From: Ga0077553 sp038215275
GTDB lineage: Bacteria; Acidobacteriota; Terriglobia; Bryobacterales; Bryobacteraceae
Direction: 5' to 3'
Assembly: GCA_038215275.1 (NCBI GenBank)
Contig: JBBQRA010000011.1
Span: forward strand, 1-46,904
Length of the DNA: 46,904 nt
Shown here: positions 36,326 to 45,300 of the stretch, piece by piece
How positions within the stretch are numbered: position 1 is the stretch's first letter
Layout of the letters: every line of letters starts with the position of its first letter
Program-made: the position numbers and the translations under genes
Notes under the pieces: model-generated
Database searches by the model: none
What the model was told of the DNA's origin: nothing
Seen by the model: only the letters and a program-made list of their open reading frames with translations

Positions 36326-37378
36326 ATGGCTCAACCCGAACTGGTCTCCGTCACCATCGTCACCTACAACAGCGGCCGATTTATTAAGCGTTGCCTGGAG
36401 TCTGTGTTGGCGCAGAAGTATTCGAGCCTGGAAGTGGTCGTGGTGGACAATAGTTCCACCGATGGAACTGTCGACATCCTCGAGCAGTTTGACGGTCGCT
36501 GCAGAGTCTTGTACAACGATGAAAATACAGGCTTTGCGGCGGCACAGAATCAGGCGATTCATGCCAGCCGCGGCGAGTGGGTGCTGACTCTCAACCCGGA
36601 CGTGCTGTTATTGCCGAACTTCATTGCGCAACTGGTGGAGGCGGGTTCCCTTCATCCGCGCATCGGCGCCGTTTGCGGGAAGCTGCTGACCATCAGCGCC
36701 AGTTTCGACCTGCCCGACAAACCCCGCGTCGATTCGACCGGCATATATTTCACGCCGATGTTACGGCATTTGGACCGGGGAAGCCAGGAAGTGGACAACG
36801 GCGAGTACTCGAACTTTGAGTACGTCTTTGGCGCCACGGCGGCCGCGGCGCTGTACCGCCGGGAGATGATCGAGGATATCTCGATTGACGGGGAGTTCTT
36901 CGATTCCGACTTCTTCGTCTACCGCGAGGACGCTGATGTGGCGTGGCGCGCCCAGTTGCTGGGATGGCGTTGCCTCTATACGCCGAACCCGCGGGCGTAT
37001 CACGTTCGCAATGTTCTACCGGGTAACCGGCGGGCGCTGCCTGCCGAGATCAACATGCATTCGGTGAAGAACCGGTTCCTGATGCGGATCAAGAATATGA
37101 CTGCCGACCTGTACAAGCGGCACTGGTTCTGGATCACCGTTCGCGATGCCGTAGTGATTGCTTGTTGCTTCACACGGGAGACCTCGTCACTGAAAGCGTT
37201 CCCCGCGATTGTGAAGACCTGGAAGCGGGTGTGGGCAAAGCGGGAAGTGATCATGCGGCGCCGTCGAGTGACGGATGAGTATATGGCGAGCTGGTTCCAG
37301 AAGTTGCCGACCTCTCGCCCGGCGCCCAAGCCGACCGCGGCCCGTCTACAGTCCCGGCTAAAGACAGCCCGCGGATAG
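36326..37378 (+). CDS. Family 2 glycosyltransferase
   Basis: The 350-residue enzyme has SVTIVTYNSGRFIKRCL at the N-terminus, VVVDNSSTDGTVDIL, NTGFAAAQNQAI, LNPDVLLLPNF and FFVYREDADVAWRAQLLGWR. It starts nine bases after the previous stop. The last 90 residues are basic (KAFPAIVKTWKRVWAKREVIMRRRR) and may bind membrane or acceptor lipid. It belongs to the same GT2 subgroup as its two predecessors, so the three may have arisen by duplication, although their C-termini differ. Confidence 0.87.
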   Translation: MAQPELVSVTIVTYNSGRFIKRCLESVLAQKYSSLEVVVVDNSSTDGTVDILEQFDGRCRVLYNDENTGFAAAQNQAIHASRGEWVLTLNPDVLLLPNFIAQLVEAGSLHPRIGAVCGKLLTISASFDLPDKPRVDSTGIYFTPMLRHLDRGSQEVDNGEYSNFEYVFGATAAAALYRREMIEDISIDGEFFDSDFFVYREDADVAWRAQLLGWRCLYTPNPRAYHVRNVLPGNRRALPAEINMHSVKNRFLMRIKNMTADLYKRHWFWITVRDAVVIACCFTRETSSLKAFPAIVKTWKRVWAKREVIMRRRRVTDEYMASWFQKLPTSRPAPKPTAARLQSRLKTARG

Positions 37379-37381
37379 CCG

Positions 37382-38470
37382 ATGCGCATTGCGATCGTCG
37401 GCACGCGCGGCGTTCCGGCCAGCTACGGAGGGTTTGAGACGTTTGCTGAAGAGCTTGGCCGGCGTCTTGTGGAGCGGGGGCACGAGGTCCTTGTCTACTG
37501 TCGGGAGCGTCATTCCGGCAGTCACTTTCTGGGCATGCGCCTTCGCACGCTGCCTACCATCCGCCACAAATATCTCGAAACCATCGTCCATACCGCGCTC
37601 TGCACGTTTCATCTGTTGAGCCAGCGTCAGGACGTGGCTTTATATTGCAACGCGGCCAACGCGATATTCGCATGGATGCCGCGGGTGGTCGGGACGCGGG
37701 TCGCCTTGAACGTTGACGGCCTTGAACGGAAGCGGAAAAAATGGAACCGGCTGGCGAAGGCGTGGTACCGGCTGTCGGAATGGCTAGCGACGTTCTGCCC
37801 GAACCGGGCGGTGTCCGATGCGTTGGCGATCCGGGAGTACTATCGCCAGGAGTACAACTCGGACACGACCTTCATCGCCTATGGCGCCGAGATGGGTAAG
37901 CTGACCACGCGGGCGGCGCTGGACGAGTTGGGACTGGAGCCGGAGAGCTACTTTCTGTACGTCAGCCGGATGGAGCCGGAGAACAACGCACTGCTGGTGC
38001 GGGAGGCGTTCGAGCAGGTGGCAACCGACCGGAGGCTGGCGTTGATCGGCGATGCGCCGTACTCGGACGACTATATCGCCCGAGTGCGGGAGACGCTCGA
38101 TCCGCGGATTGTGATTCCGGGAGCGATCTACGGCCAGGGCTATAAAGAGTTGGGTTCGTTTTGTTACGCTTACATCCACGCGACGGAGGTGGGCGGGACG
38201 CATCCGGCACTGATTGAGGCCATGGGCCGGGGGGCTCTGGTGCTATATCTCGATACGGAAGAGAACCGCGAGGTGGCCGGCGGAGCGGGTCTGCCGTTTA
38301 CGGCGGCGAACCTGCCGGAGGTGCTGCGTCAGGTGCTGGCGTTGCCGGAAGCGGAGCGGGAGCGGCTGCGCGCCGCGGCGGTGAGCCGGGTGCAGGAGCG
38401 GTATAGTTGGGACGCTGTCACCGACGCCTATGTGGCGCTATTTGAGGAGCTATGCACCGATCGTGGTTAG
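37382..38470 (+). CDS. GT4-type glycosyltransferase with DUF1972 N-terminal domain
   Basis: The 362-residue protein starts VGTRGVPASYGGFETFAEEL, the diagnostic opening of DUF1972 (PF09314) rhamnosyltransferases. A C-terminal GT-B half follows, with YVSRMEPENNALLV, ATEVGGTHPALIEAMGRG (the E-x7-E region) and LDTEENREVAGGAG. The start is three bases after the previous stop. It ends inside the alanine racemase gene with a 19-base overlap. It likely adds a deoxyhexose to the growing glycan. Confidence 0.87.
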   Translation: MRIAIVGTRGVPASYGGFETFAEELGRRLVERGHEVLVYCRERHSGSHFLGMRLRTLPTIRHKYLETIVHTALCTFHLLSQRQDVALYCNAANAIFAWMPRVVGTRVALNVDGLERKRKKWNRLAKAWYRLSEWLATFCPNRAVSDALAIREYYRQEYNSDTTFIAYGAEMGKLTTRAALDELGLEPESYFLYVSRMEPENNALLVREAFEQVATDRRLALIGDAPYSDDYIARVRETLDPRIVIPGAIYGQGYKELGSFCYAYIHATEVGGTHPALIEAMGRGALVLYLDTEENREVAGGAGLPFTAANLPEVLRQVLALPEAERERLRAAAVSRVQERYSWDAVTDAYVALFEELCTDRG

Positions 38471-39552
38471 AAGTGTCGCTCGGATGCATCACCAGGAACT
38501 TCCGGGCGGTGCGGGCGGTGGTGGGACAAGAGGTCTCCGTGATGCCGGTCGTGAAGGCGGATGCCTACCGGCACGGGGCGGTGGCGGTGGCGCGGTCCCT
38601 CGAACGGGCCGGGTCGCGGTGGCTGGCCGTCAGCAATGTGCAGGAAGGCGCGGCATTGCGGGACGCCGGGATTCAGACCCGCATTCTCGTAATGGCCGAT
38701 TTTTTGCCGGGGAGCCGGGAAGCGTTCTTCGACTATCGGCTAACGCCCGCGCTGCATGACCTGAGCGAGATTGCCGAGTTGGAGCGCTTGGCGACGCGGC
38801 GCGGACAGGCCGTGGCGTTTCATCTAAAGATCGACAGCGGCATGGGACGGCTGGGCACGCGGGCTGAGGCCCGGGCGGTGGCGGAGGCCGTGGGCGCCTG
38901 CACGACGGCCCAGTTTGAAGGGCTGATGACGCACTTTGCCTCGTCCTCCGACTACGGTTCGACGCAAACCGAAGAGCAGACGAAATACTTCTTCGATCTC
39001 TTGACAGCGAGCGGGTTGCGGCCGGCCTATGTACATCTGTCGAGTACGATTCCGATCGCCTACGGGCGGCGGGAGGCATGGGGCAACATGGTGCGGCCGG
39101 GGCATGCTATCTACGGCTACATCTCCCCGGCGAAGGGGCCGGCGCCGGATCGGCAACTCGATGTGACGCCGGCGTTGACTTGGAAGGCGTGCGTACTGGA
39201 AGTAAAAGACATCCCCGCGGGGGCCGCTGTGGGCTATGGGGCCATCTACCGCGCAGCGAAGCCGATACGGATTGCTGTGCTGGCGGCGGGGTATGCCGAC
39301 GGGTATCCGCACCGTTTGTCGAACAAAGGCAAGGTGCTGGTCGATGGGCATGTTTGCCCGGTCATCGGCGCCGTGTCGATGGACGTGACCACGATCGATG
39401 TGACGGGCATTGCAGGCGTGACGCCGGGCGATGCGGTGACGCTGTTGGGCGGCGAGATCGACGCGCAGCAGATCGCCCGGACCGCGGGAACCATATCCTA
39501 TGCAGTGCTGTGCGGCATCAGTTCCCGGGTGGCCCGGATGTTTATCGATTAG
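38452..39552 (+). CDS. alr: Alanine racemase
   Basis: The 366-residue PLP enzyme makes D-alanine for peptidoglycan. The PLP lysine is K35 in VVKADAYRHGA. The usual motif is VKANAYGHG, so residue 40 is Arg instead of Gly. The second catalytic base is Tyr262 in A-V-G-Y-G-A-I-Y. The PLP-phosphate region and MVRPGHAIYGY near residue 212 are conserved. Its start lies within the preceding glycosyltransferase gene, and the stop overlaps the convergent M24 protein by four bases. Placement at the end of a glycan operon suggests co-regulation with envelope synthesis. Confidence 0.93.
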   Translation: MHRSWLEVSLGCITRNFRAVRAVVGQEVSVMPVVKADAYRHGAVAVARSLERAGSRWLAVSNVQEGAALRDAGIQTRILVMADFLPGSREAFFDYRLTPALHDLSEIAELERLATRRGQAVAFHLKIDSGMGRLGTRAEARAVAEAVGACTTAQFEGLMTHFASSSDYGSTQTEEQTKYFFDLLTASGLRPAYVHLSSTIPIAYGRREAWGNMVRPGHAIYGYISPAKGPAPDRQLDVTPALTWKACVLEVKDIPAGAAVGYGAIYRAAKPIRIAVLAAGYADGYPHRLSNKGKVLVDGHVCPVIGAVSMDVTTIDVTGIAGVTPGDAVTLLGGEIDAQQIARTAGTISYAVLCGISSRVARMFID

Positions 39553-40889
39553 CGGCGGACGCCGATTAGTGTATTGGGTTCGAACAGATACGGCGGCACG
39601 ATGCCGCAAAGGTCGCCGAGGGGCAGCACCTCCGGCGGCAAAACGAACCCAAGTGTTTCGGTCATGAACTGACGGCGGTTTTCGATGCGGGCCCAGACGC
39701 CGGGATACTTCCCGGCGAGCGCGGCGCGGAGGTTCGCATCGGCAAGGGCGTAGCTATCTTCCATGCGGGTGGAGGAGAAGCGCTTTGAACTCGGGATGAT
39801 GTCGGACTGCACGACCATGCCGCTGGTGAGTGGTTCCGTCGACCCGGCGTAGATGGGCGAGCCGGGCCACTCGTCGAAATGGATGAGGTGGCCTGGGTTC
39901 AAGAAGATGCCGTATTCGTCGAACGGGAGCATGCTCTGGATGAGGTCGAAGAGTTCGCCGCCGGGGCGGCCGAGCGTGAGGCGTTCAAACCACGCGGCCA
40001 TGGCGGCGACGTAGGGCCCGGCGAACTCCTCGACGTAGCCGGCGGGTGCGTCGGCAGAGTCGAAAGCCAGCCAGCCGCAGCGGCAGCAGTTGCTGCCCCA
40101 ATAGCTGACGTTGGCGGAGAAGTACTCTCCGCGGCGGATGACGTTCCCGCTGGCGCTGGCCAGGCTGACGCGCGTGGGGCCGGTCTTGACCGTCCAGTGA
40201 CAGGCCATCGGGAGGCCGTTGTAGCTGGCTTGCGTGGCGAGTTGATGATCGGTGAGGCCTTCGCGAAGGCCGAACAGGATGCGGCGCATGCCTTCGGCGG
40301 CGGCGGCGTTCGAGCCCTCGAAATAGGCGATCTCCCACGGAGAGGCCTGGGCGCGGAGGCGCGTGAAGGCGCGGGTCGCATTCTCGACGGGGGCGAATTC
40401 GCGAAGGAGATCGATGAGGTAGGACGGGAGATCGGACTGCGTGGGCTCGTCGTAATCCTTCCAGCCGACGACGCCCAGCTTTGGGCTTTCGCCGAGGCCT
40501 TCGGCGGTGAAAATCTCGCGGAGCGAGCGGCCGTGGCCGCGGGGCTGATCCATCAACGAGAAGGGTGGATAGACTTCTCCGCGGAGGAGGCCGGCGTTGT
40601 AGAGTCCGCTGATGCGGAGGTAGCCTTCGCACTCGTTGCCGACGAGCAGGAGTGGCACACCCGTGGCGGGGAGGATGAGGAGGGCTTCTTCAAAACGTGG
40701 GTCGAATCCGGTGGCCCATAAAAGGTTGGCGTAATGTTCGCGGTCGCCGTAGACGAGCAGATGCGAATAGCCAAGGGCGCGGGCACGGTCAAGGCGCGGC
40801 GTGAGTTCCGTCGCGTCTGCCCAGGGAAGAGCTTCGGCGGGGCCAGAGTCCGGCCAGTCGGTTTCGATGAGAGTGTGGGTCCAGTTCAT
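39549..40889 (-). CDS. M24 (pita-bread) family protein, probably without metal site
   Basis: The 446-residue protein has a creatinase-type N-terminal domain (about residues 20-165) and a C-terminal pita-bread domain (from about 175). The family histidine region is N331-P-G-H334-L-I-H337-F-D-E340, and the late R-M-E-D motif is kept. However, the two aspartates that normally bind the dinuclear metal site appear replaced in the strand-turn-strand RGEYFSANVSYWGSNCCRCGW, and the first glutamate region reads GMVVQSDIIP. It may be a non-peptidase member (like creatinase) or a pseudoenzyme. The ATG at 40889 starts ten bases after the stop of the upstream unknown gene; an ATG at 40937 would overlap it. 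Confidence 0.78.
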   Translation of the reverse strand: MNWTHTLIETDWPDSGPAEALPWADATELTPRLDRARALGYSHLLVYGDREHYANLLWATGFDPRFEEALLILPATGVPLLLVGNECEGYLRISGLYNAGLLRGEVYPPFSLMDQPRGHGRSLREIFTAEGLGESPKLGVVGWKDYDEPTQSDLPSYLIDLLREFAPVENATRAFTRLRAQASPWEIAYFEGSNAAAAEGMRRILFGLREGLTDHQLATQASYNGLPMACHWTVKTGPTRVSLASASGNVIRRGEYFSANVSYWGSNCCRCGWLAFDSADAPAGYVEEFAGPYVAAMAAWFERLTLGRPGGELFDLIQSMLPFDEYGIFLNPGHLIHFDEWPGSPIYAGSTEPLTSGMVVQSDIIPSSKRFSSTRMEDSYALADANLRAALAGKYPGVWARIENRRQFMTETLGFVLPPEVLPLGDLCGIVPPYLFEPNTLIGVRR

Positions 40890-40899
40890 GGGCGCCAAT

Positions 40900-41325
40900 T
40901 TATGTGCGATCGATGAGGTATCCGCGGAGAAGGACATGGGAGACTACATGCGAGAGGGGGGTGCTATCCCAGAGAAGAGTCGCGGTTTCGTCGACGACGA
41001 AGCCCGTCGTCATCGATTCCGATGCGCCGCCGTAGCCGGAATCGTCAAGCAGAGCGGTGGATTCGTGGACGCGGTAACCGTCGGTGAGGTCTTCGAGTGG
41101 CGCGACGTAGAGGCGAAACGTGACGTTCTGGCGGGAGGGGCTGTCGACCGCGTTGAACTGCCAATCGACATCGGTAATGACGAGATAGCGGCCCGCGGGA
41201 ATCTCGAAAGGGAACTGAGTGGTCGCGTCTGGAAAGACGCGCTGCCACGTTCCGATGGGCTCGTCGTTGTCGACCCACTCGAGGACGACGTGGTCGGCCG
41301 GGTTAACCCCTAAGTGTGACGTCAT
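40900..41325 (-). CDS. Hypothetical protein upstream of the M24-like gene
   Basis: The 141-residue cytosolic-looking protein has no signal peptide or membrane segment. Its pattern is mostly beta: VVLEWVDNDEPIGTWQRVF, RYLVITDVDWQFN, RQNVTFRLYVAP, GFVVDETATLLWD. This suggests a jelly-roll or immunoglobulin-like domain. No family is recognised. It precedes the M24-like gene with a ten-base gap (same operon) and is 17 bp from the divergent Gfo/Idh/MocA gene. Confidence 0.65.
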   Translation of the reverse strand: MTSHLGVNPADHVVLEWVDNDEPIGTWQRVFPDATTQFPFEIPAGRYLVITDVDWQFNAVDSPSRQNVTFRLYVAPLEDLTDGYRVHESTALLDDSGYGGASESMTTGFVVDETATLLWDSTPLSHVVSHVLLRGYLIDRT

Positions 41326-41342
41326 GAGGAGACAATAGCACC

Positions 41343-42284
41343 ATGAGCAAAACCGTAAACTGGCTGGTGATCGGCGTAGGCGACATTACGAAGAAGCGTG
41401 TGCTGCCCGCGATTGAGGCGCATGAGCGGAGTACGCTGCGCGGTATCGTGACGCGGTCTCCCGAAAAGGCCTCGCCGTACGGTTGCAATGTGTATCCGGC
41501 GCTGGAAGTGGCGCTGCGCGATAGAGACATCAACGCCGTGTATGTGGGGACACCCGTGGCGCTGCACGCGCCGCAGACGGTGACCGCGCTGCACGCGGGC
41601 CGGCACGTGCTCTGCGAAAAGCCGATGGCGATGAATTATCCGGAGGCACGGGACATGGTGACGGCGGCGCGGGATACGGGAAAACTTTTTGGGGTTGCTT
41701 ACTATCGGCGGCTCTATCCGAATCTGCAGCGGGCAAAGGCGCTGGTGGAGGCTGGCGCAATTGGGCAGCCGGTGTTGTGCGAGGCGACCTGTCACAGTTG
41801 GGTGCCGCCGGGCATTGAACCGGACTACTGGCGATTCAGTCCAGCATTGGCTGGGGGCGGGCCGCTGTACGACATCGCTTCGCACCGGATTGACGCGATG
41901 AACTTCTTGTTTGGCAATCCCGCGAAGGCGACCGGATACACTTCGAACTCCGTGCATCGCTATGCGGTCGAAGACAACGCAACGGTGCTCGTCGAGTATC
42001 CGCAAGGCGTCCGCGGGGTGGTGGATGTGCGGTGGCACAGCAAGGTGGATCGGGATGAGTTCCGGATTGTCGGGACGGAGGGCGCAATCGACATGACGCC
42101 ACTGAACAGCGGCCGGCTGGTTTGGCCGGGCGGGACGGAGGAGTTGCCGCCGCATGCGAACCTGCACTATCCGCTAATTGAACATTTTGCGAATGCAGTG
42201 CTGGACGCTTCGCCGCTGATTTCGACCGGAGAGACGGCGATGTGGACCGACTGGGTGACGGGGAAGGTCGCAATCCGGGTATGA
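41343..42284 (+). CDS. Gfo/Idh/MocA-family oxidoreductase
   Basis: The 313-residue NAD(P)-dependent sugar dehydrogenase-like enzyme has VIGVGDITKKRVLPAI (nucleotide binding), the family motif C-E-K-P-M-A near residue 98, and the C-terminal catalytic domain with GGGPLYDIASHRIDAMNFLFG (the conserved D-x3-H). It would oxidise or reduce a hydroxyl of a sugar or cyclitol; the substrate is unknown. The ATG at 41343 is only 17 bp from the divergent unknown gene. The upstream glycan cluster could use such sugar modification, but no direct link is shown. Confidence 0.9.
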   Translation: MSKTVNWLVIGVGDITKKRVLPAIEAHERSTLRGIVTRSPEKASPYGCNVYPALEVALRDRDINAVYVGTPVALHAPQTVTALHAGRHVLCEKPMAMNYPEARDMVTAARDTGKLFGVAYYRRLYPNLQRAKALVEAGAIGQPVLCEATCHSWVPPGIEPDYWRFSPALAGGGPLYDIASHRIDAMNFLFGNPAKATGYTSNSVHRYAVEDNATVLVEYPQGVRGVVDVRWHSKVDRDEFRIVGTEGAIDMTPLNSGRLVWPGGTEELPPHANLHYPLIEHFANAVLDASPLISTGETAMWTDWVTGKVAIRV

Positions 42285-42324
42285 TGAGAGTTAATCGCCG
42301 CATCTGCGCCGCGTCAGCCTCTCC

Positions 42325-45300
42325 ATGCCGGAAAGTACAAAGATAGATGTGAATAGTTGGCTCGAAGAAGAGCTATTTCAGCAGTATAAGAACAACCATA
42401 CGTTCGTGGATGAAAGCTGGCAAAGCCAGTTTGCCGCGGAGAAAGGGAACGGAACAGTAGCTGCGGCGGCGCCTCCGCCGGCACCCCCGCCCCCCCCGCC
42501 TCCGCCGCCTCCGCCACCACCCCCTCCGCCCCCGGCTGCCGCTGCGCAATCGGGCGTGACCACGACCCAGACGAAGGCCGTCGAATCGAAGCCCGCACCG
42601 AGCAAAGAGGTGGACTCCTCTGAGCAACTGGTACCTCTGCGCGGCGCGCCGGCGCGGTTGGCCGAGAACATGACGCTGTCGCTCTCGATGCCGACGGCGA
42701 CGAGCCAGCGGTCGATTCCGGTGAAGGTGATCGACGAGAACCGCCGGATCATCAACCAGCACCGGTCTCTGTTGGGCCATTCAAAAATCTCGTACACGCA
42801 CATCATTGGATGGGCGATCGTGAAGGCGCTGAAGACGAATCCGGCCTTGAATTGCGCGTACGCCGAGCAGGGCAAGGACCTGTTTAAAATCGTCCGGAGC
42901 CACATCAATATGGGCCTCGCGATCGACCTGCCGTCTCGCGACGGCGGCCGTGCCCTGGTGGTGCCGAACATCAAGAATGCCGGCGCGATGACGTTTTCTC
43001 AGTATCTGAAGGGCTTCGACGAACTGGTGCAGCGGGGCCGAAAGGGCAAGCTGACGGTGGCCGATTTCTCCGGCACGTCGATCTCCTTGACCAACCCGGG
43101 AACGGTAGGCACGGTGGGGTCGATCCCGCGGCTGATGCCGGGCCAAGGCTGCATCATCGCTACGGGCGCCATTGACTTTCCGGCCGAATATCAGGGCGTG
43201 ACCGAAGAGATGCGGGCGATGCTGGGCATCGGCAAGGTGATGATGGTCACCTGCACGTACGACCACCGCATTATTCAGGGTGCCGAGAGCGGCGCGTTCC
43301 TCGGCAAGCTGCAGGGTCTTCTCCAGGGCGAAGATAACTTCTACGGCGAGATCTTCCACGATCTGCGGATGCCGCATCAGCCGGTGAAGTGGGAACCGGA
43401 TCGGACTTCGTTATCGCGTCCGGCCGGTGGCTTCCGGCAGGTGGAAATCGGTAAGGAGAGCTCCGTCCTCCAGTTGATCAATGCCTACCGGATGCGTGGG
43501 CATTTGATTGCGGATCTGGATCCGCTCGGTTCGGAGATCCAGTATCATCCGGAACTCGATCCGGCGCACTACGGATTGACGATTTGGGATTTGGATCGGG
43601 AGTTCGTCACCGGTTCGCTGGGCACGGCTCTGGGTGAAGGCGCGGCGCACATGGTGGCGACGCTGCGCGAACTGCTCGAAAAGATGCGGCAGACGTACTG
43701 CGGCAAGATCGGCTGCGAATACATGTACATCCAGTCGCCGGAGCAGAAGACGTGGCTGCAGCAGCGGATGGAACCGAAGGCGAACAACTGGCCGCTGGGC
43801 GAAGGCGAGCGGGTGCGAGCGCTTGAACGCGTGCTGGAATCGGAAGGATTCGAACAGTTCCTCGGCAACCGGTTCTTAGGCCACAAACGGTTTTCGCTCG
43901 AAGGCGGCGAATCGACGGTAGCGATTCTCGATGAGATCGTGGTGCGCGCGGCGGACCACTCGGTGCACGAGATCGTGATCGGCATGGCGCATCGCGGACG
44001 GCTGAACATTTTGACGAACATCATCGGCAAGAAGCCGGAGATGATCTTCAGCGAATTTGACGGGAACCCGTACGAAGGTTCGATGCAAGGTTCCGGTGAC
44101 GTGAAGTACCACTTGGGCGCGAGCGGCGTCCGGCGCGCTCCGTCAGGCCGGGAGATCGTGGTGAGCGTGGCGCCCAATCCGTCGCACCTCGAAGCGGTTA
44201 ACCCGGTGGTGGAAGGCATTGTGCGGCCGAAGCAGGACCGGTTGGGTGACGTGAAACGGGAGCGGGTGATTCCGCTGCTGATCCACGGCGACGCGGCGTT
44301 TATCGGCCAGGGCGTGGTGGCCGAGACGTTGAACATGTCTCAGCTCGAAGGTTACAAAACCGGTGGCACGATTCATCTGGTCATCAATAACCAGATCGGG
44401 TTTACGGCGCAGCCGGAATCCTACCGGAGTTCGCTGTACGCGACAGACGTGGCGCGGATTGTGGACGCGCCGATTTTCCACGTGAACGGCGACGATCCGG
44501 AAGCTTGCATCCGGGTGGCGCAGTTGGCCTTCGACTTCCGGCAGGCGTTCAAGAAAGACGTCGTGATCGATATGATCTGCTACCGCCGGCATGGTCACAA
44601 CGAAGGTGACGAGCCGAGCTATACGCAGCCGATCATGTACCGGAAGATCCGGCAGCAACCGTCGGTGGCGACGTTGTTCGCCGAGCGGCTGGTCCGGGAG
44701 AAGGTGATTTCGGCGGAAGAAGTGGACCGGATGAAAAAGGCGATTACGCAGCGCCTGTCCGATGCCCAGGCCCGCAGCCAAGCCAACGCGCAGCAGTATG
44801 AGTTCCAGGAATTGGCGATCATCGACGATGCCGATGTGCGGCGCGAGATTCCACAGACGTGCGTGGATCGCTCGATCCTTGAGCGGGTGATCTACGGATC
44901 GACCACGTTCCCTGAGGACTTCCATCTGCACCCGAAGCTCAAAACCTTCATTGATAAGCGTTTGCAGATTCTCGAAGGGGGTCCGGTGGATTGGGCGGCG
45001 GCGGAAGCGTTGGCGTTCGGAACCTTGGTGATGGAAGGGACGCCGGTCCGGTTGAGCGGTCAGGATTCCGGTCGCGGTACATTCTCACAGCGGCACCTGG
45101 TGTTTTCTGACGCCGAGACGGGCGAGCGATATATCCCGATGCAAAATCTGGCGCCAAATCAGGCCCGGATTGAAGTGTGGGATTCGAGCTTGAGCGAATA
45201 CGCCGTAATGGGCTTTGAGTTTGGTTACTCGGTAGCGGATCCGCTGTGCCTGGTGTTGTGGGAAGCGCAGTTCGGCGACTTTGTCAACGGCGCGCAGATC

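Noticed and set aside
42484..42534. Polyproline tract as a sequencing slippage artefact or frameshift
   Set aside because: Codons are mixed rather than a homopolymer, and the frame continues correctly into the E2 domain on both sides.
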